A stretch of 16,870 nt of DNA, from assembly GCA_964463145.1 (NCBI GenBank), contig CAYXBG010000032.1, positions 1 through 16,870 on the forward strand, given 5' to 3'. Source of the stretch: CAYXBG01 sp964463145 (lineage in GTDB: Bacteria; Acidobacteriota; UBA6911; RPQK01; CBDAPI01). Positions 1 through 7,740 of the stretch are shown in pieces (within the stretch, counting starts at the first letter, position 1; every line of letters begins with the position of its first letter). The notes under the pieces are model-generated. The model was not told the DNA's origin, searched no databases, and worked only from the letters and a program-made list of their open reading frames with translations. Position numbers and translations under genes: made by a program.

Positions 1-2
1 AG

Positions 3-209
3 GACCATGGACCTGTTCGTCTACGAAACGAAACGGTGGTTCCCATACGAGAATCCGACTGCGCCAGCGTAGAGGTATCCCCCGTACTCTCAGCCGATAA
101 TCTATTAGGGCCCCGACGTGCATCTCAATGGGTGGAGGAGTTGCAATGCGGAAATGCAGCCAAGCAGGTGTCAACTTTTGCAGATTCGTTGCATCGGCGA
201 AGAAACTAA
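3..209 (+). CDS. Possible C-terminal fragment of an unidentified protein
   Basis: One frame is open from the left edge to a TAA at 207-209 and would encode 68 residues of a protein that begins outside the window. The C-terminal part (RRASQWVEELQCGNAAKQ, then a basic tail ending HRRRN) looks like a soluble, partly helical protein. I recognise no family or motif. A competing reading in another frame ends at a TAG at 70-72 and gives only 23 residues. A further frame stays open from 128 to 313, but its peptide looks less protein-like. The choice rests only on frame length and residue composition, so whether this is coding at all is uncertain. Confidence 0.3.
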   Translation, partial: DHGPVRLRNETVVPIRESDCASVEVSPVLSADNLLGPRRASQWVEELQCGNAAKQVSTFADSLHRRRN

Positions 210-360
210 ATACTGTTTGTATGTTCTCTGGTAACCACAACTCACGATCGATTGATGATTTTCCCATAGTGTTAGTTCGAATCCCGTCCAGGGTACTCCC
301 AGAGAGGAGATAAAGGAATGACTAAGTTATGATGTTAGATGTTCTGTTAAGGTACGCGAC

Positions 361-1365
361 ATGCATAAGAAACTCTACAATCCACTTGATGATCACAGGG
401 CTGTCTTCTTAGTTGACACTCTCTGTAAAGCGGCCAGGCTTTCCACGATTGCACAGGAAAGTCTGCGGATTAAAGCACTCAGTAAAGCAGATCAATCTCC
501 GGTTACTGTGGCAGATTTTGCTGTGCAGGCGTTAGTTGGGAGGTCGATAAATCAGGCCTTCCCTGGGGAAGTTCTTGTTGGAGAGGAAAACTCAGAGACG
601 TTGAAAGCGAAGGAAGGTAATAAAATGCTTAGGCAGGTTGTTGCCCTGCTAGAAGCAGAGTTTACTGACGCGACGAATGAGAGAGTGTGCGCTTGGATCG
701 ATCGTGGAAATGGGCAGCCCGCTAGTCAATTTTGGGTGCTCGACCCTGTTGACGGTACAAAGGGTTTTCTGAGGCGTGATCAATTTGCTATTGCTTTAGC
801 CTGGATTAAATTTGGTGTGGTGGAGTTGGGAGGTATTGCTTGTCCAAGTCTTGATCTAAGAGGCGAAGGTAGTCCAGGGACCATATTTGTGGCTCGTCGG
901 GGTCAAGGTAGCTGGGCATGCAACGTTGATAAAATTTCTGAAATCCAGCCTATTAGAGTCTCAAGTATCCTAGATCCCACTATGGCGAGAGTTCTTCGCT
1001 CTGTGGAGAGTGCTCACACTAACGAAGATCAGTTTGAGAGAGTGATCCAGCAGCTCCAGGTCGAAGCACCTCCAGTGTTTATGGATAGCCAGGCCAAGTA
1101 TGGCATGTTAGCGACCGGAAAAGCGGAACTGTTATTACGTTTGCTGCCCTCCAGCAGTCCTGACTACAGGGAAAAAATATGGGACCAAGCAGCAGGTGCC
1201 GTAGTTTTAGAGGAAGCTGGTGGCCGGATAACAGACCTCTTTGGGAATAAACTGGATTTTTCGCAGGGGATCACGCTAGAACGGAATCGGGGAGTTTTGG
1301 CTTCTAATGGTTATATGCACGAGACTGTTCTGGAGACTTTAAGGGAACAGGGATTCAAAAAATAA
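361..1365 (+). CDS. 3'(2'),5'-bisphosphate nucleotidase, HAL2 type
   Basis: Predicted to remove the 3'-phosphate from 3'-phosphoadenosine 5'-phosphate, the by-product of sulfate assimilation and sulfotransfer, giving AMP; metal-dependent, cytosolic. The 334-residue protein has the inositol-monophosphatase-fold signatures in order: SPVTVADF (46-53), GEENSE (74-79), the metal-binding DPVDGTKGF (128-136) and WDQAAG followed by EEAGG (274-288). The extension GFLRRDQFAIAL and the MDSQAKYGMLATGKAELLLR stretch (241-260) resemble yeast Met22/HAL2 rather than inositol monophosphatase or short CysQ, and the length fits HAL2. The ATG at 361 is the only good start in the open frame; a weak AAGG lies 8 bases upstream. 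No sulfur-assimilation genes are visible nearby. Family assignment is firm, exact substrate is inferred. Confidence 0.9.
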   Translation: MHKKLYNPLDDHRAVFLVDTLCKAARLSTIAQESLRIKALSKADQSPVTVADFAVQALVGRSINQAFPGEVLVGEENSETLKAKEGNKMLRQVVALLEAEFTDATNERVCAWIDRGNGQPASQFWVLDPVDGTKGFLRRDQFAIALAWIKFGVVELGGIACPSLDLRGEGSPGTIFVARRGQGSWACNVDKISEIQPIRVSSILDPTMARVLRSVESAHTNEDQFERVIQQLQVEAPPVFMDSQAKYGMLATGKAELLLRLLPSSSPDYREKIWDQAAGAVVLEEAGGRITDLFGNKLDFSQGITLERNRGVLASNGYMHETVLETLREQGFKK

Positions 1366-1446
1366 AAGGTTCCCGGGAATTTCTAGTCGTATTACTTGCC
1401 CCCTTCAAGTTTAGGGGCTAGATCACCAGGAGTGACGTCCGAGCAT

Positions 1447-1641
1447 TTAGGAATCATAATTTTCAGGTTGATTGCCTAGAGTCAGTTGAACTTTCTGAGC
1501 TTCCTGCTCTAGGAAAACTGAGAACTCAAGCCAGTGTTGACTGTAAAAACCATTGCCATCCTCTAGGCTCCTATACTTTTCCATTAAACGATCGAATGCT
1601 TCGGCCTTCAGTTGTTGTGCTAACTGATCTTGTTCCGTCAT
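1447..1641 (-). CDS. Small uncharacterised protein, 64 residues
   Basis: Not recognised. Reading from the ATG at 1641, the frame encodes a 64-residue acidic, probably helical protein with aromatic residues (MTEQDQLAQQLK at the start, HWLEFSVFLEQEAQ near the end). It has no signal peptide, membrane segment or cysteine. The frame stays open upstream to a TTG at 1743, but the extra residues (with THTHSG) look non-coding and would overlap tig. No Shine-Dalgarno sequence precedes the ATG; a candidate promoter with TATATT ends 9 bases before it. The gene fills the space between the nucleotidase and tig and is divergent from tig. Protein-like composition and position argue for a real gene, but I see no homology signal, so it could be a chance frame. 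Confidence 0.45.
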   Translation of the reverse strand: MTEQDQLAQQLKAEAFDRLMEKYRSLEDGNGFYSQHWLEFSVFLEQEAQKVQLTLGNQPENYDS

Positions 1642-1658
1642 GTCTGACGGAATATAAT
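1630..1658 (+). promoter_or_regulatory. Candidate sigma-70 promoter for tig
   Basis: TTGTTC (1630-1635), a 17-base spacer and a perfect TATAAT (1653-1658). The -35 matches only the first three consensus positions. Transcription would start near 1665, giving a leader of about 65 bases before the tig ATG at 1732. It overlaps the candidate promoter for the divergent small gene, so the two could compete. Confidence 0.4.
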
Positions 1659-1680
1659 TCAGATCCTTGCACCGGGGCAA
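1651..1680 (-). promoter_or_regulatory. Candidate sigma-70 promoter for the small minus-strand gene
   Basis: On the minus strand TTGCCC (1680-1675) is followed after 18 bases by TATATT (1656-1651), matching the consensus at 4 and 5 of 6 positions. The predicted start point near 1644 lies only about 3 bases before the ATG at 1641, so the message would be nearly leaderless, which fits the missing ribosome binding site. It overlaps the proposed tig promoter on the other strand. Confidence 0.3.
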
Positions 1681-1731
1681 ATCATTGGTGCTTTTGCCGG
1701 AGTGAGTGTGAGTTTGGAGTGATTGAAGTTG

Positions 1732-3018
1732 ATGGAGATCCAATCGATCCTTAAAGACGTAAGCCCAGTCCAGAAAAAGTTATCCGTTGAAGTAACGGCC
1801 GAGGTAGCGGCGAAAGAGTTTGCTCGTGTTCTTAGCGACTTCAAACGAAAAGCAGCACTACCCGGATTTCGGCGCGGTCGAGCTCCGGTAAATTTAGTCA
1901 AGAATCGTTTTGCGAAAGATATCCGTGAGGAAGTGATCAGATTCTTGGTGCCGGAATCTTACAAACAGGCCATTGAAGAAAAGGGTTTGGAGCCTATCCG
2001 TACTCCGCATGTCTCTGAGCTAGATTTTGCAGAAGGACAACCCCTCACATATGTAGCTGAGTTCCAAATCGAGCCCAGTTTCGAACTACCCGAATATCGT
2101 GGTCTCAAGGTGATTGTAGATAAGCCTAAGGATTTAGAGGAACTGTTAGAACAGAGGTTGAAGGTACTTCAGGAAAAAGGTACGAGTCTGGAATCCGTAG
2201 GGGATAGATCTGTTGACATGGATGATCTGGCCGTCATCAATTTGCACGGGCGGTTTGTCTCTCCGGAAGGCTTGCCTTTGGTGGGACTAGATCCTATAGA
2301 GGAAGAGAATGTGCTCCTGGAGGTGGGTGGTGAAAATGTTCACAAATCCTTTAGCAAAGCACTCCTGAGCATGAGTCTCGGAGAGGAGAAGGTATTCCAG
2401 GTGGCCTATGAGCAGGACTACCCCGATAAGAATATGGCTGGCCAGCGCGTCGAGTTTACGATTCAGCTAAATGATCTTAAACAAAAAAAGGTGCCCGAAC
2501 TAGATGATGATTTCGCGAAGGATTTGGGGAAATGGGATAGCTTCCAAGAGCTTCAAGAAGAGCTTCGCGGTGAGATAGCCAGAGAGGCCGAGAGAGAAGC
2601 TGAGGCTGGCCGACGTAATGGTGTGGTGGAGAGACTAGTAAATCTGACACCGTTTGAAGCCCCCACAGTTTTGGTCGATGAGGTTCTTGACGGTAAATTG
2701 CGAGATTTTGCTATGAGAGTGGCCTCACAGGGAGTTGATCCAGCCAAAGCTGGAATCGATTGGGCTAGTGTTCGGGAGGATTTTCAGGACGTGGCTGAAA
2801 AAGAGGTGCGCGCCCATTTTGTTTTGGAAGCCCTTGTAGAAAAGGAAGCTATTAATGTTGATGAGGTTGAGGTTGAAGCTGAAGTTAATCGACTTGCCTC
2901 TGAGGTTAAGAAACCTAGAGAAGAAGTGGAGAGGCATCTTAAAGAGCTCAAGGAGAGCATCAGGCGTCGGAAGGCTATTGACTTGCTTCTAGAAGACGCC
3001 AAATTCGAGGAGCGGTAA
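1732..3018 (+). CDS. tig: Trigger factor, ribosome-bound chaperone and prolyl isomerase
   Basis: Binds the ribosomal exit tunnel and shields nascent chains. From the ATG at 1732 the protein has 428 residues, the usual length. The N-terminal ribosome-binding domain carries the signature GFRRGRAP at residues 45-52, matching the position of the GFRxGxxP loop in E. coli. An FKBP-like prolyl isomerase region lies at about 150-240, followed by a long, charged helical C-terminal chaperone domain. In-frame TTG codons at 1723 and 1729 could also start it; the GGAG at 1716-1719 is 12 bases from the ATG, 9 from the second TTG and only 3 from the first. I prefer the ATG because it gives the family's normal N-terminus (MEIQSILKDVSPVQKKL). 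It leads the tig-clpP-clpX-lon run. Confidence 0.95.
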   Translation: MEIQSILKDVSPVQKKLSVEVTAEVAAKEFARVLSDFKRKAALPGFRRGRAPVNLVKNRFAKDIREEVIRFLVPESYKQAIEEKGLEPIRTPHVSELDFAEGQPLTYVAEFQIEPSFELPEYRGLKVIVDKPKDLEELLEQRLKVLQEKGTSLESVGDRSVDMDDLAVINLHGRFVSPEGLPLVGLDPIEEENVLLEVGGENVHKSFSKALLSMSLGEEKVFQVAYEQDYPDKNMAGQRVEFTIQLNDLKQKKVPELDDDFAKDLGKWDSFQELQEELRGEIAREAEREAEAGRRNGVVERLVNLTPFEAPTVLVDEVLDGKLRDFAMRVASQGVDPAKAGIDWASVREDFQDVAEKEVRAHFVLEALVEKEAINVDEVEVEAEVNRLASEVKKPREEVERHLKELKESIRRRKAIDLLLEDAKFEER

Positions 3019-3033
3019 ACGTTTGGAACTTTG

Positions 3034-3060
3034 GGCCACTGTGATTAAAAGCAGTAGGCT
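3034..3060 (+). terminator. Weak hairpin between tig and clpP, possible attenuator
   Basis: GCCACTG (3035-3041) can pair with CAGTAGGC (3052-3059) with one bulged A and a 10-base loop, and a further G-T pair closes the outer end. Only a broken T-rich stretch (TTTCGG) follows, so any termination would be partial. It may set the ratio of trigger factor to ClpP message. Confidence 0.2.
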
Positions 3061-3093
3061 TTCGGTTTGCGATTCAGAAAGGTGGCTGTGCTG

Positions 3094-3681
3094 ATGACGC
3101 TGATACCCATGGTAGTTGAGCAGACTAGTCGGGGTGAAAGAGCCTTTGACATCTACTCACGTCTACTCAAAGACAACATCATTTTTTTAGGGACACCAGT
3201 CGATGATGCGGTGGCCAATCTTGTAACGGCACAGCTTTTATTCCTAGAGGCGGAGGACCCGGAACGGGACATATCTCTCTATATCAACAGCCCCGGAGGG
3301 TCTATTACGGCTGGCCTTGCTGTTTACGACACCATGCAATTTGTGAAGAACGACGTTACGACTATTTGCCTGGGGCAAGCCTCGTCGATGGGGGCACTTC
3401 TCTTAACCGCCGGAACACGAGGCAAAAGATTTGCTCTGCCTAACAGTCGAATACTGATTCATCAGCCTGCTATGACCGGTTTGTCAGGGCAGGCAACGGA
3501 GATAGATATTCACGCTAAAGAAATACTGCGTATGAGGGAGATGACCAACGCAATCCTTGCCAAACACACCGGTCAGAACCTGGATAAAATAGAAACTGAT
3601 GTTGAGCGGGATTACATTATGGGAGCCGTCCAAGCCAAGGATTATGGTATTATCGACTCGATCATCGAGAAGCACGCGTAG
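3094..3681 (+). CDS. clpP: ATP-dependent Clp protease proteolytic subunit
   Basis: Serine protease that forms the tetradecameric chamber into which ClpX feeds unfolded substrates. From the ATG at 3094 it has 195 residues. The catalytic triad is visible: Ser98 in GQASSMGA, His123 in IHQP and Asp173 in VERD. The N-terminus (MTLIPMVVEQTSRGERAFDI) matches the processed region of E. coli ClpP, and EQTSRGERAFDIYSRLL is diagnostic. The frame is open back to a TTG at 3067, but the strong AAAGGTGG at 3078-3085 sits 8 bases before the ATG at 3094, which decides the start. It is followed 100 bases later by clpX, its partner, so both are probably made from one message. Confidence 0.96.
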   Translation: MTLIPMVVEQTSRGERAFDIYSRLLKDNIIFLGTPVDDAVANLVTAQLLFLEAEDPERDISLYINSPGGSITAGLAVYDTMQFVKNDVTTICLGQASSMGALLLTAGTRGKRFALPNSRILIHQPAMTGLSGQATEIDIHAKEILRMREMTNAILAKHTGQNLDKIETDVERDYIMGAVQAKDYGIIDSIIEKHA

Positions 3682-3767
3682 AGTTCCCAGCCTGCTTTTT
3701 CCGCTGCTTGAAAGGGTTTTCTGCTCTGCTGTAGAGGTGGATTTAGGGGGTCCTGGTAGACAAATCT

Positions 3768-3775
3768 AGGGGTGG
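3768..3775 (+). promoter_or_regulatory. Ribosome binding site deciding the clpX GTG start
   Basis: AGGGGTGG ends 6 bases before the GTG at 3782 and is complementary to the 16S rRNA 3' end apart from one G. No ATG lies in frame nearby, so it supports GTG initiation. Confidence 0.6.
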
Positions 3776-3781
3776 TGTCGA

Positions 3782-5023
3782 GTGAATAAAGATAGCGAAG
3801 AGGTTCTGCGCTGTTCGTTCTGTAACAAGAGTCAGAACGACGTCAAAAAGCTTATTGCAGGTCCGTCCGTTTTCATCTGCGATGAGTGTGTTGATGTCTG
3901 TAATGAAATCATCTCTGATGACCTGAGTTCCGAAGATTTCCCTGGTGAAGGGAAGCTTCCAAAGCCAGCCGAGATAAAGGAGTTTCTAGATGAGTATGTG
4001 ATTGGCCAAGGGCTAGCAAAGAAAAAGCTGGCGGTGGCAGTTTACAATCACTATAAGCGACTCAGGCTGGGAGGGAAAAGACGTCAAGATGTACAGCTTT
4101 CCAAAAGCAATGTCTTGCTCATCGGCCCAACTGGAACCGGTAAAACTCTCTTGGCTCAAACTTTGGCTCGTATGCTCTCAGTCCCTTTTGCAATTGTGGA
4201 TGCCACTACTCTGACCGAGGCAGGATATGTCGGTGAAGATGTTGAGAATATCATCCTTAAGCTTCTGCAGGCGGCCGGAGGAGACCGTGACCGTTGTATG
4301 CAGGGCATCATCTACATCGATGAAATTGACAAGGTCTCGCGCAAGGATGAGAATCCCTCCATCACACGTGATGTGTCGGGTGAAGGAGTTCAGCAGGCAC
4401 TTCTGAAAATCCTAGAAGGGACCGTTGCCAATGTGCCCCCCCAAGGTGGCCGTAAGCATCCCCACCAAGAATTTGTACAAATAGACACAACCAATATTCT
4501 TTTTATCTGTGGAGGTGCTTTCGTGGGTCTTGATAAGGCTATTCGAAAGCGGCTTGGTCAGAGCACTTTAGGTTTTAACTCCGACCTATCCGAAGGCCGA
4601 TGGAAAAAAGCCGATGAATCCGATGTATTGATGGAAGTACTCCCATCAGACCTTATAAAATATGGGCTGATTCCCGAATTTGTCGGGCGTTTACCCGCTG
4701 TTGCAACGTTACATCATCTAGATGCCAAGGCTTTGGTCCAGATTCTTACCGAGCCGACTAATGCATTGGTAAAGCAATATGAACGTATGTTCGAGTTTGA
4801 GAATGTTGCCCTTCGGTTTACCGAAGGAGCGCTTGAAGCGATTGCTGAGCTGGCGATGAAAAGGAAAATTGGCGCTCGTGGCTTGCGCTTAATTACTGAA
4901 GATCTTATGTTGGATGTGATGTACGAACTGCCGAGTGCCCAGAATGTGAAAGAGTTCGTCGTTACCCGGGAGATGGTCGACAACAAGAAAGTGGTATTCA
5001 AGCTTCTTGAAAAGGCCGGTTAA
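3782..5023 (+). CDS. clpX: ClpX, ATP-dependent unfoldase of ClpXP
   Basis: AAA+ hexamer that recognises tagged or damaged proteins, unfolds them and passes them to ClpP. The 413-residue protein has the N-terminal zinc-binding domain (Cys11, Cys14, Cys33, Cys36), Walker A GPTGTGKT (115-122), the substrate-gripping pore loop GYVG (148-151), Walker B IIYIDEID (176-183), the RKH loop (224-226) and sensor-2 GARGLR (364-369). The ClpP-docking loop reads LGF (263-265) where E. coli has IGF, a conservative change. It starts with GTG. It lies 100 bases downstream of clpP and 150 bases before lon. Confidence 0.97.
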   Translation: MNKDSEEVLRCSFCNKSQNDVKKLIAGPSVFICDECVDVCNEIISDDLSSEDFPGEGKLPKPAEIKEFLDEYVIGQGLAKKKLAVAVYNHYKRLRLGGKRRQDVQLSKSNVLLIGPTGTGKTLLAQTLARMLSVPFAIVDATTLTEAGYVGEDVENIILKLLQAAGGDRDRCMQGIIYIDEIDKVSRKDENPSITRDVSGEGVQQALLKILEGTVANVPPQGGRKHPHQEFVQIDTTNILFICGGAFVGLDKAIRKRLGQSTLGFNSDLSEGRWKKADESDVLMEVLPSDLIKYGLIPEFVGRLPAVATLHHLDAKALVQILTEPTNALVKQYERMFEFENVALRFTEGALEAIAELAMKRKIGARGLRLITEDLMLDVMYELPSAQNVKEFVVTREMVDNKKVVFKLLEKAG

Positions 5024-5086
5024 GGTCTATTCGATCTCTTCTCTTCTTGATTTTTCTTATTCAATTCTCACTCCACCTCAGCCATC

Positions 5087-5157
5087 TGTGAGAGAATCTG
5101 AGCTGGTTGTGAGTGCAACGTTAGGAACGACTTTAATTGTGAGATCGAAGATCACAA
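5087..5157 (+). promoter_or_regulatory. Repeat-rich lon upstream region with an inverted repeat, candidate operator
   Basis: The 150 bases between clpX and lon contain TGTGAG three times (5087, 5108, 5138). The last copy is part of a perfect inverted repeat, TTGTGA (5137-5142), 9 bases, TCACAA (5152-5157), ending 16 bases before the lon ATG. The arms are the core of a CRP/FNR-type site, but such sites normally have a 6-base spacer; a 9-base spacer is seen in HrcA's CIRCE element, whose arms differ. A loose promoter-like pair, TTGTGA (5107-5112) and TTTAAT (5132-5137) with a 19-base spacer, would put the repeat over the start point. It is a plausible repressor site for a heat- or stress-controlled lon; the regulator is unknown. 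Confidence 0.35.
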
Positions 5158-5173
5158 GATTGGTTAGAGACTG

Positions 5174-7600
5174 ATGGACGAGTTTGAAATCGCAGAGAGT
5201 CGGATTACTTGCCCCATGGTTCCTATCAGGGACGTAGTGGTTTTCCCCCACATGATGGTGCCTTTTGTTATTGGACGAGCTTCTTCAATATTGGCTCTCG
5301 AAAAGGCTTTGTTAGGTGACAAGAAGATCTACTTGGCAACTCAGATGGATGCCACGGAAGACGATCCCGCACCAGATCAGATTTACCAGATTGGTACAGT
5401 TGCGGCCATAGTCCAGAGCCTGAAGCTGCCAGATGGGAACATCAGAGTTTTGGTGGAGGGCCTCCAGCGAGCACGTAGTCTAAAAGTGGATACTCGGGAA
5501 GGATATTGCGTGGCAGAAGTGGAATATATGCCCGTGCCTTCTGTGTCAGAAGCTAAGTTGACCGTTCTCGCAAAGCGTCTCAAAAATCTTTTCGAGCAAT
5601 TCTCAAAACTTAATGCAAACGTTAATTACGAATCTGTAATCCAAGCGGCTCAGGGAGCTGACAATGACAGATTAGCTGACAGCATTGCTGCGAGTCTTCC
5701 CATTGCGGTTGAGGAAAAGCAGTCACTGCTGGAGATGACAGATCCGATTGAATGTACGGAGCATGTTTGTGAATTAATTGAAATTGAGATCGAAAAAATC
5801 AAGATGGACAAGTCCATCCAGGGACGTGTGCGTAAGCAAATGGAAAAGGCCCAACGCGAGTATTATCTGAACGAGAAAATTAAGGCGATTCAGAAGGAGC
5901 TCGGCCGTAGCGACAAAGATGAGATCGAAGAGCTGAAGGAAAAAATCGAAGCAGCGAAGTTGCCTGCTGACGCCAAGGAGAAGGCAGAAAACGAAATTCG
6001 GCGATTAGAACAAATGCCACCGATGAGTGCAGAGACAACTGTTAGCCGGACTTACCTAGATTGGCTTTTGGCTATACCTTGGAATAAACGCAGTCGCGAG
6101 ATTAAGGATATTAAAAAGGCCACTAGCATCCTTGACGCAGACCACTATGGCCTGAAAAAGGTGAAGGATAGGGTTTTGGAGTTTCTGGCAGTACGGGAGC
6201 TGGCCAAAAAGAAGAAGCAGGGTTCCATACTCTGTTTTGTTGGGCCTCCTGGAGTCGGTAAAACTTCTCTGGGCCGTTCTATAGCTAGAGCCACCGGCCG
6301 GAAGTTCGTACGCCTTTCTCTGGGTGGTGTACGCGATGAGGCTGAAATCCGTGGCCATCGAAGAACCTACATTGGAGCTCTTCCCGGGCAAATCGTACAA
6401 ATGATGAAACGGGCTGGTGCAAAGAACCCTGTCATGCTGTTGGATGAAATAGACAAAATGAGCGTGGATTTCCGAGGAGATCCTTCGGCGGCTCTTATGG
6501 AAGTTCTAGACCCGGAGCATAATGCTACTTTCGTAGACCATTACCTTGATACGGAGCTGGATCTTTCGCAGGTACTGTTTATTTGCACTGCTAATGTGCT
6601 CCACACTATCCCTCGGGCTTTACAGGATCGGATGGAAGTTATTGAGATCTCTGGGTATACGGAGTACGAGAAGACCAAGATTGCAAAAAACTTTCTTATT
6701 CCAAAGCAGCGCGAGATAAAAGGGCTCCGCAAAGGCCAAGTCGAGTTCTTGGATGAAGCCTTGGTCAAGATTGTGCAGGGCTATACGAGGGAATCGGGTG
6801 TGCGCAACCTTGAGCGCGAAATAGGTAGTGTCTTCCGTAAAATCGCAAGGCAAGTCGTAGAGAAAACTAAGAAATCTCGCAGTAAGACAAAATACGTGGT
6901 CGACAGTGATTTAGTCCTTGAGTTGCTGGGGCCCAATAAGTTTCGTAGTCAAATGGCAGGCGAGAAAAATGAAATAGGGATCGCAACTGGTTTGGCATGG
7001 ACAGAAGTGGGCGGAGAGGTTTTGTTTACGGAATGCACCTCTATGGAGGGTAAAGGGGAACTTCTTCTCACGGGCAAGCTGGGAGAAGTAATGCAGGAAT
7101 CTGCAAAAGCTGCGCTTTCTTATGTACGTGCGCGGGCTGCTAGATACGGTTTGGATGTAGATTTTCACAAGAGCTTTGATATTCATATCCACGTCCCTGA
7201 TGGAGCTATTCCCAAGGATGGACCTTCGGCAGGCATAACCCTCGTAACAGCTTTAACCTCATGCCTGACTAGAATTCCGGTTAAGAGAGACATCGCGATG
7301 ACTGGAGAGATAACCTTACGAGGTCGTGTGATGCCTATAGGGGGGCTCAAGGAGAAAATCTTGGCAGCCCATCGGGCCGGTATTAAGACGGTTATTGTCC
7401 CAGAGGAAAACCGTAAGGACATGAGAGACATTCCAGCATCTGTGCAAGAGGATTTAGATATCGTTTTTGTTGAATGGGTAGATGATGTATTGGAATTGGC
7501 ACTGGAAAGGTCTCCTGTATCCGGTAGCGGTGATGAAGATTATGTGACCAATCAACCACCCCCCAAGATTGAAGGAGGTCGGCCAGGGGTACATCACTGA
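5174..7600 (+). CDS. lon: Lon, ATP-dependent serine protease (LonA type)
   Basis: Degrades misfolded and short-lived regulatory proteins in the cytosol. The 808-residue protein has the N-terminal substrate-binding domain (about 12-205), a coiled-coil stretch (about 205-285), Walker A GPPGVGKT (357-364), Walker B MLLDEID (421-427) and a C-terminal protease domain with the Ser-Lys dyad: Ser685 in DGPSAG and Lys728 in GGLKEK, 43 residues apart as in E. coli. All catalytic parts are intact. The last 25 or so residues, rich in Gly, Pro and Asp and ending GVHH, form a probably disordered tail. The ATG at 5174 has only a weak upstream GGTTAGAG. The gene probably has its own promoter in the 150-base gap after clpX as well as read-through from it. 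Confidence 0.97.
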   Translation: MDEFEIAESRITCPMVPIRDVVVFPHMMVPFVIGRASSILALEKALLGDKKIYLATQMDATEDDPAPDQIYQIGTVAAIVQSLKLPDGNIRVLVEGLQRARSLKVDTREGYCVAEVEYMPVPSVSEAKLTVLAKRLKNLFEQFSKLNANVNYESVIQAAQGADNDRLADSIAASLPIAVEEKQSLLEMTDPIECTEHVCELIEIEIEKIKMDKSIQGRVRKQMEKAQREYYLNEKIKAIQKELGRSDKDEIEELKEKIEAAKLPADAKEKAENEIRRLEQMPPMSAETTVSRTYLDWLLAIPWNKRSREIKDIKKATSILDADHYGLKKVKDRVLEFLAVRELAKKKKQGSILCFVGPPGVGKTSLGRSIARATGRKFVRLSLGGVRDEAEIRGHRRTYIGALPGQIVQMMKRAGAKNPVMLLDEIDKMSVDFRGDPSAALMEVLDPEHNATFVDHYLDTELDLSQVLFICTANVLHTIPRALQDRMEVIEISGYTEYEKTKIAKNFLIPKQREIKGLRKGQVEFLDEALVKIVQGYTRESGVRNLEREIGSVFRKIARQVVEKTKKSRSKTKYVVDSDLVLELLGPNKFRSQMAGEKNEIGIATGLAWTEVGGEVLFTECTSMEGKGELLLTGKLGEVMQESAKAALSYVRARAARYGLDVDFHKSFDIHIHVPDGAIPKDGPSAGITLVTALTSCLTRIPVKRDIAMTGEITLRGRVMPIGGLKEKILAAHRAGIKTVIVPEENRKDMRDIPASVQEDLDIVFVEWVDDVLELALERSPVSGSGDEDYVTNQPPPKIEGGRPGVHH

Positions 7601-7693
7601 AATCATTAACCCTGAAGAAGGGAGAATAAATTGGTTTCTAACTGTTTTTCATTCACCCACTGTCAAGCCAGACTGAAGTAGATTTTCAAAAAT

Positions 7694-7728
7694 GTTGAGA
7701 GGTTTAATCCTTTCAACCAGTTCTTTTT
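7694..7728 (+). terminator. Intrinsic terminator or attenuator between lon and engB
   Basis: GTTGAGAGG (7694-7702) pairs with CCTTTCAAC (7709-7717) to make a 9-base-pair stem with one G-T pair and a 6-base loop. CAG and then TTCTTTTT follow. This is the form of a Rho-independent terminator. It ends about 12 bases before the engB start, closer than a simple end-of-operon terminator would usually sit, so it may be an attenuator or an RNA structure acting on engB translation. Confidence 0.55.
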
Positions 7729-7740
7729 ATCCAGATTAAA

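Noticed and set aside
184..191. Possible Rho P-loop defect (residue numbers in Rho; Arg for Lys in PPKAGKT)
   Set aside because: The catalytic Lys-Thr of the P-loop is intact and Arg is a conservative change, so Rho is expected to be functional.
276..303. tRNA-like 3' half: TTCGAAT loop followed by CCCGT and a GGGTA...CCA-like end
   Set aside because: The preceding five bases do not pair with CCCGT, no matching acceptor, D or anticodon arm lies upstream, and the CCA position is wrong. At most a chance resemblance or a decayed fragment.
128..313. 61-codon open frame on the plus strand
   Set aside because: It overlaps a longer edge frame, its product has no family features, and no ribosome binding site lies at its start.
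318..332. Four-codon mini-frame MTKL behind a good GGAGATAAAGGA just before the nucleotidase gene
   Set aside because: It could be a leader peptide, but so short a frame behind a purine-rich stretch is easily chance, and no paired structure downstream supports attenuation.
1403..1425. GCCCC/GGGGC hairpin between the nucleotidase and the small minus-strand gene
   Set aside because: Only 5 base pairs, and neither strand has a T-run after it, so it is not supported as a terminator.
6056..7431. Several long minus-strand open frames within lon
   Set aside because: They are shadows of the intact Lon reading frame; none shows a motif or a ribosome binding site.
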